From positions 21,143,232 through 21,207,231 of the forward strand of contig OW388300.1 of assembly GCA_936450465.1 (NCBI GenBank): a DNA stretch of 64,000 nucleotides, given 5' to 3'. Below are positions 11,600 to 23,402 of the stretch, piece by piece. A program made the translations under genes and the position numbers. The stretch's first letter is position 1. The number at the start of each line of letters is the position of its first letter. The notes under the pieces were generated by a model. That model was given only the letters and a program-made list of their open reading frames with translations. It did not search any database and was not told the DNA's origin. The stretch comes from Gibbula magus (Eukaryota > Mollusca > Gastropoda > Trochida > Trochidae).

Positions 11600-12633
11600 T
11601 CATTTACGGTAATTGGTATTGTAACTTGACTGTCCCTGGTTTCGACAAACACGTTGAAAGAGACCTGTCCGCCCGCAATTATTGCACTTGCGTTCTTTGC
11701 AGGACATTTGTGCATGGGATCATATTGAAACCCGCACTTGTAGCACTGTCTAAACTGCTCCCGTGAACGAGTGGTTCTTTGGGCAGTGGACGGAGGTGCT
11801 CCGCTATTTTGGCTGAACGCAGGGCATTGCGGCACCTGCATAGCACTCACTGACCTGGCTAGTGAGGCTTGCATGTCAGCAACTCTCTCTGTGAGACGAG
11901 TTATAGCACTGGCCATATCTTCTGACCTGCTTGGTCTCAGTTCGCTGGCGAGGCGTATGTATTTCAGAGTGTCCCGTAAGGTATCTGGCTCTTTAAGAAG
12001 CACCGATATCTTAACGGATTCACAGAGACCTCTGATGAGCGCGTCTCTGGTGTCTCCATCTTAGAATTTGAGGCTAGCTGCGTAGCTGAGAATGTCAGAA
12101 ATGTACCTTTCAACATCCTCGCCATCAGCTAATTTTCTCTGATTTAATTTTTCTAGCAAGGTAAATCTATTCTTGTCATGGCTATATCTCGATAAGAATG
12201 CTTCTTCTATTTGGCTAAAGCGAGCGGCTCTACTCAAATCATTGTGGTAGAACCACTCATCTGCTCCTCCTCTAAGAAAGAGAGGAAACGTAGAGATGTT
12301 CTCCTGCTCGGTCCATAGTTTTAGATTTGCACTCCCATTAAAACGTAGTACCCAAACTCTAGCATCTGAATTGTCCTTATCATTAAAAACGTTCAAATTC
12401 ATACCAAAATCAGGCATTCTGAAAGTTCTCTATCTATGTATTAAATGCTCATCCTTTCTAGGGTCATCTTCTAAATTCGAATCAATGATTGCACTTCTCG
12501 TTCTTAAATCATTTTCTTCTAACTCAAACTGTCTTAAAACATCTTCATCTTCTATTTCCTGAAATTCGTTGCTAGAGGCCTCAGGTGTTAAAATGTTTGA
12601 TTGCAGATTTAAGGGTGTTGATGTAAGCGCCAT
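11600..12633 (-). pseudogene. gag: Gypsy gag
   Basis: The gag frame starts at ATG 12633 (MALTSTPLNLQ) and runs through 12061-12417, which matches the retrotransposon gag capsid region (RVWVLRFNGSANLKLWTEQE, FLRGGADEWF, FLSRYSHDKNRF). It continues to the nucleocapsid part in 11455-12003. All three segments share one frame and are split by two in-frame stops, near 12430 and 12061. The nucleocapsid has a CYKCG knuckle followed by HKCPA. A second knuckle (CNNCGRTGLFQRVC) follows after a one-base frame change near 11690. Confidence 0.88.
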
Positions 12634-12726
12634 CTAGAATCGTGTACCCCATATTTCTAATAACGGTACTCACAATTTCCTGTTCCTGAATGAGAATCCA
12701 TATCCAATTTGAGGAGTTTTGTGGAA

Positions 12727-12744
12727 TCCCCGGCATCTCCACCA
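12727..12744 (-). promoter_or_regulatory. Gypsy primer binding site, tRNA-Ala type
   Basis: On the plus strand TCCCCGGCATCTCCACCA ends exactly at the LTR boundary. It equals the 3' end of an animal tRNA-Ala acceptor/T-arm plus CCA, so on the element strand it would pair with that tRNA to prime minus-strand DNA synthesis. The tRNA identity is from my knowledge of tRNA-Ala 3' ends. Confidence 0.8.
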
Positions 12745-13320
12745 TATCGCCTTTAGCTTTTATTGCCTTAAGCTTTCGGGATGTAGCTCTGGCGATTGAG
12801 TTTATTCAAAGAAAATAAAACACTGAGGTTCTCTCACATCCAAGTTTTTACTATGAATCATCTCCGTACATAGGGGTGAGGGTTCTGGATCACACACCAA
12901 ACCCATGGGCCGCACTCCTAGCAAATCTGTGATCTCCCGTTTATAAAGTCTAAATTTGCATAAATTTGCATACCTGGAATTCGTGCTATATAGAATTGTC
13001 ATTGGTTTACCTGTACTCTGGCTTCTCGTCCTCTGACTGATACTTATATGGTTATCCCTCCCCTACCGTTACACGAAGGTAACTTGTGAGTCATTGTACA
13101 GGAATGTAGAGATTGTAGAGATGGAGAAAGTTTTTCTTACTTATACTATTATAAAACATTGAATCACACACATTATATATTAATAAATATTTCACATAAT
13201 GCCATCATATTTCATCCATCGTTTACATTATTATTGCACTGTTCACAATTCATGAACATTTTATATTGATATGCATTTGTTATAATTTCAAGTAAAAATG
13301 CATTATTTTATATAGGCGAT
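12745..13320 (-). repeat. 5' LTR of the gypsy element
   Basis: Full-length 576-bp LTR, starting TATCGCC and ending GGCGAT on the plus strand. It is followed directly by the AATAC target duplication at 13321-13325. A TATATAAAAT stretch lies near the start of the LTR on the element (minus) strand, around 13305-13317. Confidence 0.88.
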
Positions 13321-13981
13321 AATACCATGCGCTATCGATAAGTGGATGCACATATAGCCTGTTAATGAGCAAAACATTTGCTTTGGTGACGTCATCAGAA
13401 AGACGAAATGAATGGTTCTGCTTCCATTGCTTCCTGGCCCTCATAACCCTCATTTTCACAGCTATTGAGGATACTTTCACTAGCACAGGTTTAATGATAG
13501 TTTTGTCGATCCTGTGGATAGCAAGGATGTCAGTTTCACATAGAATAACTCCTCCTTTATCTTTCATAGTTGTGATGAAAGTTTCTGACAAATTCTCATC
13601 CTTACTTTCTGGTAGGTTAAACAGCTTGATGTTGTTTTTACGGGAGAATTGTTCGTTTTGGTTAGCCAGACTGAATGATGATATGGCTATTTTGGATGAG
13701 TTGTCCAGTTTGGCTTTCAATTCGTCTACTTGTTTCGTCTTAGTTTCCAACTCGCTGAATAACTTTTATGAATAACGAACTGTCTTATTTTAAGGAGAAG
13801 AGGTCGTTTGACATTTTGTCCACATCGATTTCATGGCAAATCTCTGTTTTTATTTCTTCTTTGAGAGTCTAGCGAAGAGTCCATTATTGTCTGAAAGGCA
13901 TTTTTAATGTAATAACCTAATTCAGACCTCATTTTTTGAATTTCAGCCAATTCTGTTCTGTTATCCTTTTTTGGGCCCATG
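13321..13981 (-). pseudogene. L1/Tx1-like LINE ORF1 (RNA-binding protein), interrupted
   Basis: Minus-strand ORF1 of the LINE. The probable start is ATG at 13981 (MGPKKDNRTELAE). The better preserved part at 13280-13750 has a coiled-coil-like start (METKTKQVDELKAKLDN) and an RNA-binding domain typical of L1-type ORF1p. Its landmarks are QFSRKNNIKLFNLPE, ILAIHRIDKT, and RLSDDVTKANVLLINRL. The frame runs to YVHPLIDSAWY and is cut at 13326 by the gypsy element; it resumes at 4620. Frameshifts lie in the N-terminal part. The protein normally packages LINE RNA. Confidence 0.8.
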
Positions 13982-15179
13982 TTTAAAGGTTTAAGAGTAA
14001 CTTAAAACGTGGTTAAGTAGAAACAGTGGCAGTAGCGGTTGAAAGACACTTGCACGGGTTGACGACCCTTGACCTCAGCAACTGAAGTATCGTGCAGTGA
14101 AAAAACATTCCAGGCGGCGTTAATAAAGTCAATGTTTATATCATATTATGTTGTAGGTATGAGCATGTGGTATCAACTTACATCAGTAGTTAGCACTTTC
14201 AGAAAGTCGTCTTCATTCTCAACTTATTTGACATTTCTGGAAAGCTCGATGTCAACACGTTTAACATGTCGCCAACCAAGGAAAGTAATTCTGTAGACGA
14301 TAATTATTGTTTGTTTACAATTGAAATAAAGCCAAATTACCTCCCTCGTTTTATCAATTTGTATTACTTACATCTTCAATAAAGCCTGCACGCTATTGTT
14401 TATTTAGCAAACAAGTATTGATTGTATTACAAATCCTCATTATATACCATTCTCATGCATTTTGATCTCCCTAATTGAGATTCCTCACCATTGTTTTTTT
14501 TTGCTATAAAAAAAGTGTCATTTTGTTATTTCTCTTAAACAGCCCGCAATGCAATACGCAAACTTGATGATCATTTTCATTTTATTATCCGTGTATCTCA
14601 TGAGATAGAAAATGTATGGTACACCAATAACGCTTATTTGTTTAATGTTATAAAAGTTATCAAAATTACATTTGACTTAGTGGCTGCAGCAAGCAAAGGT
14701 CCATTGTCCGGTTTCCGATCATGACCACGACTTTGAAGGCGTATATATATATATATATACTGAACTGATTTACTTTCAACTGGTCATCTTCGGTTAAAGA
14801 TGATAATTCTCAATAAAATAAAACACATTATAACATTGGACATATATGTTACGTCACCAACAGGATTATGCCCCTTTAAAGAACTACCTCATCCTCCTTG
14901 TTGAAGCTTGATTGAAGTGCAATATAAACTAGTGTCTAAAAGAAACGATACCATCTATTTTTTTAAATATCTTTTTACAAAGTGATTTTCTTCGTATGAA
15001 CACATGGTTTTGCGTATCCCACATCCCAAATGCAGTGTATTCAATCAAAAATACCGAGAACATTAATTTATCACATCCGGGGAAATGGTGCACTTTGTGA
15101 AAATGACATTATTTTAGGTAGCATAGTTTGCAACTGCAGATAAAGTGTATAAAAAGGCTGACCATACACATTGGTATCA
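13982..15179. other. LINE 5' region and non-coding sequence
   Basis: About 13982-14340 is probably the 5' untranslated region of the LINE. Beyond it I see no gene. A (TA)9 microsatellite lies at 14742-14759. A short piece near 14697-14720 (CATTGTCCGGTTTCCGATC) resembles the interior of the TTAA MITE at 47581-48070. Confidence 0.5.
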
Positions 15180-15650
15180 CAGCAACAAAAAGCATACAAG
15201 AACATATTGAGAGTGAGAGAGCCGTTGGAATTGTCACTTAGCGAGTCTCATACGCCGACGACGCCAGAAGGTTCGGTGCACGCGCATAGCAGTCACCAGG
15301 TTAACGCAACGGTTACGTGGAAGAGATCGGACAACATGCAGGTCGAGAAGGACGTGATTACACTTATTGAAGACCGCCACATCCGGGTATTTCATCTCCA
15401 AAATCCATTCATAAATACGACGTTAACGTCAAAGACGTCACTGAGACACATGATTAGCAGACAAACTTGGTAAAAGAGATTGAAGACTGATGATATCTGA
15501 ACACGTCGTCCATACCACAAAACGTTCAACGAGTAAACAAACAGACGAATTCAACGTTGGCAACAGCGAGACTGAGCACTGGTCATGCTCTCATATGGGA
15601 GCCGATTTTGCATCTTCAAAAACAATGGTAGACAGGGTGTGTACCGAAGA
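15180..15650 (+). pseudogene. Tc1-like transposase relic
   Basis: Plus-strand pieces resemble the intact Tc1 transposase at 19954-20977. DRHIRVFHLQNPF corresponds to its DRYLRTLHLRNRF, and SRFCIFKNNGR followed by VYRR corresponds to SRFCLFKADGR and VYRR, the region of the first catalytic Asp. Frames are shifted and the Asp itself is lost. The L2/CR1-like LINE begins right after it, so the LINE probably inserted into this relic. Confidence 0.6.
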
Positions 15651-15659
15651 ATTAGTGAC

Positions 15660-17253
15660 CTTTTTTGCTCTAAATTGAGTCCACCAAGTCAGCCCATTGC
15701 CCCCTTGATGAATTACAAAGCTTATCTGACCATGATTGTGAACCTTAGTCTTGAGTCTGGAAAGGTACCAGAACAGTATAGAAGGGCTCTTGTTCGACCA
15801 CTGTTGAAGAAGAAGACTTTGGATTCGAACCTTCTTAAGAATTATAGACCTCTGTCTAACTTGGCGTTTATGTCCAAAATCCTTGAAAAGGCCGTGAAAG
15901 TTAGGCTAATAGCTCACATGGAACAGCATGGGTTATTTGATAAGTACCAATCAGCGTACAGGCCTCGACACTCCACAGAGACGTGTCTTCTTAGAGTCAT
16001 GAACGATCTGTTGACTGCTGCTGACAAGGGCAAGGTAGGACTTCTTGTTCTCCTTGATCTGTCGGCAGCATTCGATACTATAGACCATAACAGGCTGCTA
16101 CTCCGTCTTGAGTCTGAACAAGGTGTAACAGGTGTTGCACTTGCCTGGTTCACCTCATATTTGTCTAACAGAAAACAGGCAGTCTCCATTGATGGCGAGT
16201 AATCCAATTATACAATCCTTCATTACGGAGTCCCTCAGGGTTCTGTCTTGGGACCTCTGTTGTTTGTGATCTATATTTCACAGTTAGGCAAAATGATAGA
16301 CACTTTTGACACTTGTCGCTATGGCTACGCTGACGACAATCAACTCGTTAAGACCTTCACTCCTGCTGAATCAGCACGGGAGATAACTGAACTGCAATTA
16401 TGCACATCTACGGTCCAGACATGGATGACAGGGAACCGCTTGAAGCTCAATCCAGATAAGACTGAGGTTTTACTCACTGGAAGCAGCCGATCTGTTGCGA
16501 CGGTATCAGAATCATCATTGGTTGCCGGTGGTGTTGATATCCCATTGTCAACAACTGTCAAAGATCTCGGAGTCCTCATTGACCAAAACCTGAGCATGGA
16601 GTGTCAAGTGAACAATATCTGCAAAATTTGCTATTTTCACATCAGAAATATCAGTCAAATAAGACCCATGTTGACACGTGATGCTGCACATCAACTCGTC
16701 AGATCACTCATCTTATCCAGGTTAGACTACGCCAACAGTTTGTTGATCAACATCAGGCAGGACCTTTGTGCCAAACTGCAACGTGTGCAGAATGCTGCCA
16801 TCAGAATGATATGCAGACGTAACAAGCGTGCACATGTCACGCCCTTGTTAAAGTCATTACACTGGCTTCCAATAAGATCAAGGGTTATATACAAAGTTTT
16901 ATGCATTGCATACCAATGTTATTATGGTACAGCACCCTCTTACCTGAGTGAACTTCTTGTCAAACATCACCCAACACGAGATCTTAGATCAGCATATAGA
17001 CTTCAGCTTACTGTCCCTATGAGTTCTCGTAAAACATTCGGCAACAGATCTTTTGCTCACTCTGCATCTGTGCAGTGGAATGCTCTACCAATGGAAATCC
17101 GGCAATCTCCTTCTCTGGACAATTACAAGTCACAACTGAAGACTTACCTCTTTAGATGTGACTATGGCTCTGTGTGAGGAGGCGCTATGAGCGACTACAT
17201 GTAGACGGATATGGCGCTGAAGAAATGGACTTTATCATTATTATTATTATTAT
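15660..17253 (+). pseudogene. L2/CR1-like LINE, 5'-truncated (RT and C-terminal domain)
   Basis: A non-LTR reverse transcriptase on the plus strand with no endonuclease domain left. Motifs in order: [46 protein letters not shown], the catalytic YADD in [22 protein letters not shown], then [14 protein letters not shown]. The C-terminal region ends WNALPMEIR and [13 protein letters not shown] with a stop at 17175-17177. One in-frame TAA at 16200-16202 interrupts the frame just before the GVPQGS block; otherwise the reading frame is open from 15585 to 17177. The 3' tail ends in ATT repeats at about 17230-17253, as in this LINE group. The clade call is from motif style. Confidence 0.88.
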
Positions 17254-18841
17254 CTTCTGACGTCATCCGACATCTGACTTCATCAACCCGTAGACGTGTA
17301 CTTGCCCCTACTGACGCTCGAGATAGACATACCGAATACAAATGTGACTTAGTGACGCCTCTTTTGAACATTTTCAACATTTGTCTCAGTCAGTTGTGTG
17401 AATGAAATTTTCATTTTCAGACCCCTCACGTCAGTACAGACCTAGCTGTACCAATGAATGCAAAGTATTGATTGAAATGAATTCTGTACACATGTTAAAT
17501 GAACGAAATCTCAAAAGAATAATAGCAATTTTAAATTTCTGTGTCGTTACGTTTTCCTGTAATGGCCGCTCAAAGACGTGGTGTCGTTTCTTTTGGACAC
17601 TAATTTAGAAATAATTAAATCTTATCATTATATGCCATCTACGAAGTAGTGGGGATATTAAAGCGATTAGCCTATCCATGCTTGAAAATTGTATATTTCC
17701 GACACCTTTTGTTCGAAACTTTTGATATTTGATGTTTGATATATATGGGTTATTGAGTTGTGCTTTTTGAAGAAGTTTAATGTCCTCGACTAATTAAGCA
17801 TTCTTTCTTAAAAACATGTATAAATGATGTGTTTGCATTGGAGAGCTGAAACAGGTTTTTGGTAGACATTAGATATTCATGGCTGGTATTCATTCCAATG
17901 TGTTCTTTTGTGAATAATTCATCAGCTGACCTAATTTGTTTGTGTCATTAAAAAATTTCTCAATTGTATCTACATTGCATATTTTTGTAAATACTTACAA
18001 GAGATCTGTTATGACCATTTAGTTCTATGATGTGCCCTGATTAAATTGTTCAGTTATTATCTAATGTGCATACCTTATGCAGATATTTCAAACCGTCTGC
18101 AGTCTGCAGTCTGCAATCAAATTTTATAAGACATTTGATATTCATAGATCGTATCAATTTGATGGACTAGTTGTGCATTTTATGTGTCTGGTCTTTATAT
18201 CTCCGTCAGTATTAGCTTTGATATTTATAGTCTTAATACTGGATGGTTTTGTTCTGCCTTGTGAAGAATACTTTTAGTTCACCTTTAAACAATATAAAAC
18301 GTAGTTTGCATTACATGTGTTTTTTAAAAATGTGCTGAAAAGTCAAATGTTGACAAACTAAAGAGAAAGGGAGCTTTTGGTTCAGAGAAATTGACGACTC
18401 ATAATAGAGAGTTCACATGCCCATTGCTTTGCTAGCTCACGCAGTCTCCCCCCTAAAACCTCATCCTGTCTAAGGGTATAACGTATGCTAATGCAATTTT
18501 CATACCCTGGGTGCAAAGGCAGCTTATACCTTCGCGAGGCGACTATGTTCAAGCCAATCAAATAATTTTCTCGCCCTGTTGGCGATAAAATTTAGTCAAT
18601 CACAGATTGGTTTTCAAAATGGATATGCGAGCTGAAATCGAAGATTTTTCCGCAAAATGGCGATTTCCTTAGATAAGCGAGCTGAAATCGAAGATTTTTC
18701 CCCGTCAAATTGTCTCAGACGCAGATCATGGAGTGGGACACGCAGAGTTAACCTCACTCTCACCAAGGCGTATGACCATAAAGAGTGCATTTCGGCGACT
18801 TGGAGGTAGAGGACGTTCCAGAAAGTTTCCATTTATTATGA
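17254..18841. other. Intergenic sequence, no gene seen
   Basis: AT-rich sequence without a recognisable gene. A 25-base direct repeat, GCGAGCTGAAATCGAAGATT plus TTTCC, occurs twice, near 18628 and 18679. Short ORFs here have no family features. Confidence 0.5.
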
Positions 18842-19226
18842 CATTATCTTCCCACAGAAATTACTCGACTCGACCGAGTGACGTCAAAGATCTAGGCATT
18901 TTACTCTTAAGGGTCTTGCTCATTAGCATATGTCTGATGTAAGTAACACGAATGAACATTTTTTGGCATATTTCTCTAATTTGGTCTTCTTTATTTATAA
19001 GCATGTTTATGATCAATAGTTTTCACATAAGCAAATAGCATATGTCGAGGAAAACAAATTAAACGAGAAAACTTTATCCTACGTTTATTTTATCATAATG
19101 ACGTGTGCTGATTGCACAACTAGATTCAAATGCAACCAATCAGGACACTGCCCTCGAATTCAACCGAAAAAGAAAAGAGATTAGGATCGGAAATCTGAAG
19201 GGAGTAACCTCTGCGGGGAGAGAATG
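18842..19226. mobile_element. 385-bp MITE with 9-bp TSD (Mutator-like)
   Basis: Termini are inverted repeats of about 25 bases: CATTATCTTCCCACAGAAAT at the left, GTAACCTCTGCGGGGAGAGA near the right end. A perfect 9-bp duplication TTATTATGA flanks it at 18833-18841 and 19227-19235. Nine-base duplications are typical of Mutator-like transposons. The interior matches, inverted, the repeat at 24600-24905 in the duplicated region. No transposase is present. Confidence 0.75.
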
Positions 19227-19682
19227 TTATTATGATTAAAAGTTGAACATTTTGTTTTGCAGTAAACGTTCTTTCATACATTATTGTACATATATGTGAA
19301 AAATCTATTCTACTATTCTATTCTCCATTTTACTTATTACAAAACGTAGACACGTTACTTTTCAAACATTAAAATGATCCATAAGTAAAAAATAACTAAT
19401 ATTAGTTAGAAATATTAACACCACACAAATATTAACACCACACAAATATTAATATATAATATATTTTAACTTGAAACTAAATGAGAAATGCATTCTCTTT
19501 CATCAACGAAAGAGGGGGCGTAAATAGTCACAAAAGACAAGCATTCAAAATTAATACAGATTATCAATGAAATCCTGAAAATTTTCAGGGAACAAAGACA
19601 TATTATGAATACAATTCCCAAGAACATTGGTCAGAGGTATTTCAGCAATTTGGTTCAGATAAATGTAAGCGTATAGATTATA

Positions 19683-21239
19683 AACTCACGGGCTAAAGAA
19701 ACGCCACCACTTTAGATTTGAAATTACGAAAAAAATCAAACTCAGATTCAAACCCAACCAAATGAAAACACATCGCCCAAACACAACAATGATTGTTTCA
19801 TGTGGTATCAAACGCATGATTTTCCCAAATTTTCCCAAATTGTGGTTTTCGCCTTTTTCATGCAAAGCAAACAAGACCCATGCCCGACGGGTATAAAACC
19901 AATGCGAATTGGTTGTTAGACACCCACTTTGTTAAAAAATAAACATTTAAAGAATGGCAAGAATAACTTTACACGAACGTGAGCGAGCAATTGGGATGAT
20001 TGAAATGGGAGCAACCGACGCCCATGTTGCAAGAACGTTTGGCTGTCACCGCACAACTGTCACAAGACTAATGCAGCGCTATCGTCATTCCGGACAGACC
20101 TCAGACAAGCCAAGATCAAGCCGACCAAGAGTCACAACCCACCAGGAGGACCGATACCTGCGCACGTTACACCTCAGGAACCGCTTCTTGACTGTGACGT
20201 CAAAGGCGTCAAAGGCGTCAAATGCCCTGGGCCACCGGGTAAGCAGACGCAAAGTCTCCAGACGTCTAAGGTCCCATGGCATCAGGGCATACAGACCGTT
20301 GCGGGGACAGCGATTGACAGACGAACATCGCCAACGAAGACTGAGATGGGCAAGGACGGTACGTGTTACGTTAGCAGCGTCGTCAGTGGCAGAGGGTGCT
20401 TTTCTCTGACGAAAGTCGGTTCTGTCTCTTCAAAGCAGATGGAAGAGTGCGGGTTTATCGCCGTCGGGGAGAGAGAACAGCTGCATGTTGCGTTCAGGAA
20501 GTGGTGCCCTAAGGGGGAGGAAGTGTCATGGTTTGGGGAGGCATACTTGGTGAGGAGAAGACGCCGCTGATTATCGTGAATGGAAATCTAACGGCTCAGC
20601 GTTACGTCGATGACATTATCCGTCCCGTCGTCTGTCCCTTTATTCGACAACAGGCACAAGGTGTGATCTTTCAACAAGACAATGCCAGACCGCCCACAGC
20701 TCGAGTTACTCAACACTTTCTTCCTAACAACAACATCAACGTTTTGCCTAGGCCAGCATGCTCGCCTGACATGTCACCGATCGAACATCTTTGGGACGCT
20801 ATGGATCGTCGTATTCGCCAACGACGACCACCTCCACATAACCGCCTGCAACTTGTCCAAGTTCTCCAAGAAAAATGGCAGCGCATTCCACGTAATGACG
20901 TCAGGCGTTTGATTTTCTCCATGCGTCGGAGGCTCACTGCGTGTATCATGGCAAGGGGAGGCCAAACACGTTATTAGTGTGAACTGTTCTCGTTACATTG
21001 AGCCTGGATTTCCCTGCACCGGGATCAGTCATAACTGTGAACTTGGACTGTTTGACCCACGGACGAATATCGGAGACTGTGATGTGATTGATACCGGAAG
21101 CTGATTGGTTGCATTTTTTATGAATATGATATCGGCACATGTTCTTTTTGAATAAACATTTTGTTTTTTAATCTGACTTCTTTATTTATTCTTCAATCTA
21201 GATTAAAATACCTGGTAGGGTTTCCCTTGCCCGTGAGTT
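19683..21239 (+). mobile_element. Tc1-type DNA transposon
   Basis: A 1.56-kb element flanked by TA at 19681-19682 and 21240-21241. Imperfect inverted termini of about 26 bases start AACTCACGGGC at both ends. It carries one transposase frame (19954-20977) with two lesions. Length and TA duplication fit the Tc1/mariner superfamily. Confidence 0.88.
19954..20977 (+). pseudogene. Tc1-type DD34E transposase, one frameshift and one stop
   Basis: Cut-and-paste transposase. The N-terminus (MARITLHERERAIGMIEM) starts the helix-turn-helix DNA-binding region, with a second HTH up to about residue 115. The catalytic triad is visible: Asp in VLFSDESRFCLF (about 20388), Asp in FQQDNARPPTA (about 20675), and Glu in SPDMSPIEHLWD, 34 residues later, giving DD34E. 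The frame changes by one base near 20380-20392, and an in-frame TAA near 20512 precedes GGGSVMVWGG. The C-terminus ends MARGGQTRY. Only two lesions suggest a fairly recent death. Confidence 0.88.
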
Positions 21240-21241
21240 TA

Positions 21242-21973
21242 GTACGAGTCCCCCTAAACCTTCCCTGTGCGACTAGGTGTAGTTCCCCAGTGTGAAGAAA
21301 GCCAATTTGCTCACATGATCAAAGGCGTTTCGCGTTCACATGCCACAAATACCTACATAGGCACATTTTTCTCATAAGTAAATTTACTTTTGATAAACTT
21401 ATATTTGGCTGTAAAGGTAAATGCGTTCACATGGCCAATTTACTAATATTAATAAATTTACTTATATAAACATATCTCATATCAATGTTTGGTGGCATGT
21501 AAACAGGTCCTATGTCCCTTCCCTGCCATTTGCCCCTCGTTATAACGAAGTCTCTGATGGGTAAACAGCCATTCACATGTTCTTCAAAATATGACAACTG
21601 TTTCATCAAAACGTGGTCACCTTTAGTCCTCAGTGTTTTGCTCCAGTAACATTGTTTTTTTCAAGATTCGCGTTATCACTTATGTACGGAACCGTAGAGG
21701 GGACCGTACAAGCGTTGCATACCTGTCAGTGAAAGTGACAGAGACGACAGTTATTGTTCTAGGACTAGTTTAACTATTTCTGACAATTTATTTGTTAAAT
21801 ATACTTGATTTTACTTGCAGCGATTTCAAATTTCAACAGAAAGGGTTTGTATTTTGTTAAGGTCCAGAGATACATTTCATCGACAATGCTAAGACCAACC
21901 CATGCAGGATTAATAAGGTGCTGAAGGGCACTTATCATTAAACATCTACACATGTTCCTATTTGGGATTGAGA
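21242..21973. other. Intergenic, no gene seen
   Basis: AT-rich sequence between the Tc1 element and the next MITE. No coding region or RNA gene is supported. Confidence 0.5.
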
Positions 21974-21977
21974 TTAA

Positions 21978-22331
21978 AGGGGCAGTAGCACGTTTTTTGC
22001 AAATTTTATTTTTTCAAATTTCCCATTGAAATGATAGTATACGTTATCTTTATTTACTTTAGAGGTTAAAACATCTTATAACACAAACCAATTATCCGTA
22101 GTTGTAATAACGGTGTTGCGTATAAAGCAAAAATTGCATGGCAGCAATTTTATTGTGAACACAATTTATTATTTCGAATGACAAAAACGATCCCCATGGC
22201 TTTACGAAACCATATACACTCATTTTTAACTTGATTATCCGAAGAGAGAAGGGTGGTTTACTATTTTATGACATTATTTTGCAAATACATTTCATCAACT
22301 TATTTCAGCGAAAAAACGTGCTACTGCCCCT
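21978..22331. mobile_element. 354-bp TTAA-flanked MITE (AGGGGCAGTAGC family)
   Basis: Inverted termini AGGGGCAGTAGCACGTTTTT and its complement lie directly inside TTAA duplications at 21974-21977 and 22332-22335. TTAA duplications are the mark of piggyBac-type transposition. No coding capacity. Other members are at 23049-23402, 36314-36667 and 59276-59630. Confidence 0.85.
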
Positions 22332-23048
22332 TTAAACACTGAGAGAGACACGAGTCTCAGAAAGTTAGAGAGAACAATTGAAACAGTTGTATTAAAATAT
22401 ACCTTATTTATTTTCGGATATCAAGAGAAACTTTTTTTTATTGATGTACCCCACCTTCAGTACATACTTACAATAATGACGACAGTGATGGAGGGAGACT
22501 TAATATTGACAGAATCATTATTATATGTTTTGCTAGCCAACGAGAATAATCATCATTTATTCATTTATATCATTGACATTGCACATCTTAAAGGCGCTGT
22601 AGCACGTATTTGGCATATGCAATTTCATTTTGCAGTTTATACAACAATGTTGGGTAAAACATCTCATTACACGAACCAATGAGCCGTATTCATAGAAAAC
22701 GATTATGCATATTGGAAGAATATGATGCGGTGTATAAAGCGACAATTTTGTGAAACTCTTCAGTGTGAGAGTTAGATTTGTAGGTCTCAGGATATTTTTA
22801 GAGCTCAGACAGCAAGATGGTTGAACATTTCATCTTGGTGCCATATTTAGAATTATGATTTATGATTATGATTATGATATATATGATATTCTTTTGAAAA
22901 CAGATTTAATTGGTATTAACATCAAATAATTGTTTGTGTATTATGACTTAAAGACATGGTGTCACATGGATTAAAATACTTGAGTTATCCAAGAAGGATT
23001 ATTTGATATATTTTCTAATCTATTAATTTACTACAGGATTTAGTTTAA

Positions 23049-23402
23049 ACGAGCAGTAGCACGTTTTTTCGCTCAAAAAAGTTGATGAAATGTATTTGAA
23101 AAATAATTTCACCAATAGTAAAACATCCTTCTCTCTTCCGAAAATAAAGTTTAAAATGAGTGTACATGGCTCAGTAAAGCCATGGAAATCGTTTTTGTCA
23201 TTCAAAATAATAAATTGTGTTCACAATAAAATGGCCGCCATGCAATTGTTGCTTTATACGCAACAACGTTTTTACCACTACAGATAATTGGTTTGTGTAA
23301 TAAGATGTTTTACCCTCTAAAGTTAATTTAAATGACATAAACTATCATTATAAATAGGAAATTTGAAAAAATAATTTTTGCAAAAAACGTGCTACAGCGC
23401 CT
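23049..23402. mobile_element. 354-bp TTAA MITE, AGGGGCAGTAGC family
   Basis: Begins ACGAGCAGTAGCACG and ends GCTACAGCGCCT between TTAA at 23045-23048 and 23403-23406. Present in both duplication copies, so it predates the duplication. A further half-terminus of the family (AGGCGCTGTAGCACG after TTAA) lies near 22590. Confidence 0.8.

Larger units (their letters stand above)
4621..13320 (-). mobile_element. Ty3/gypsy LTR retrotransposon with chromodomain and env-like gene, defective
   Basis: An 8.7-kb element on the minus strand. It is bounded by LTRs at 12745-13320 (5') and 4621-4839 (3') and flanked by a 5-bp target duplication AATAC at 4616-4620 and 13321-13325. The LTRs begin TATCGCC and end GGCGAT on the plus strand, a short inverted repeat rather than the usual TG...CA. 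The primer binding site abuts the 5' LTR, and a G-rich tract (GGGGGCAT on the minus strand) abuts the 3' LTR. Gene order is gag, protease, RT, RNase H, integrase with GPY/F and chromodomain, then an env-like ORF. Stops, frameshifts, an integrase deletion and a deleted 3' LTR make it dead. The shared LTR parts differ at roughly 7 of 219 bases by eye, so it is not a new insertion. Confidence 0.92.

Noticed and set aside
15652..17356. TTAGTGAC near 15652 and 17348 as the target duplication of the L2/CR1-like LINE
   Set aside because: Only 8 bases, and the second copy lies about 95 bases beyond the ATT tail, so it is probably chance.
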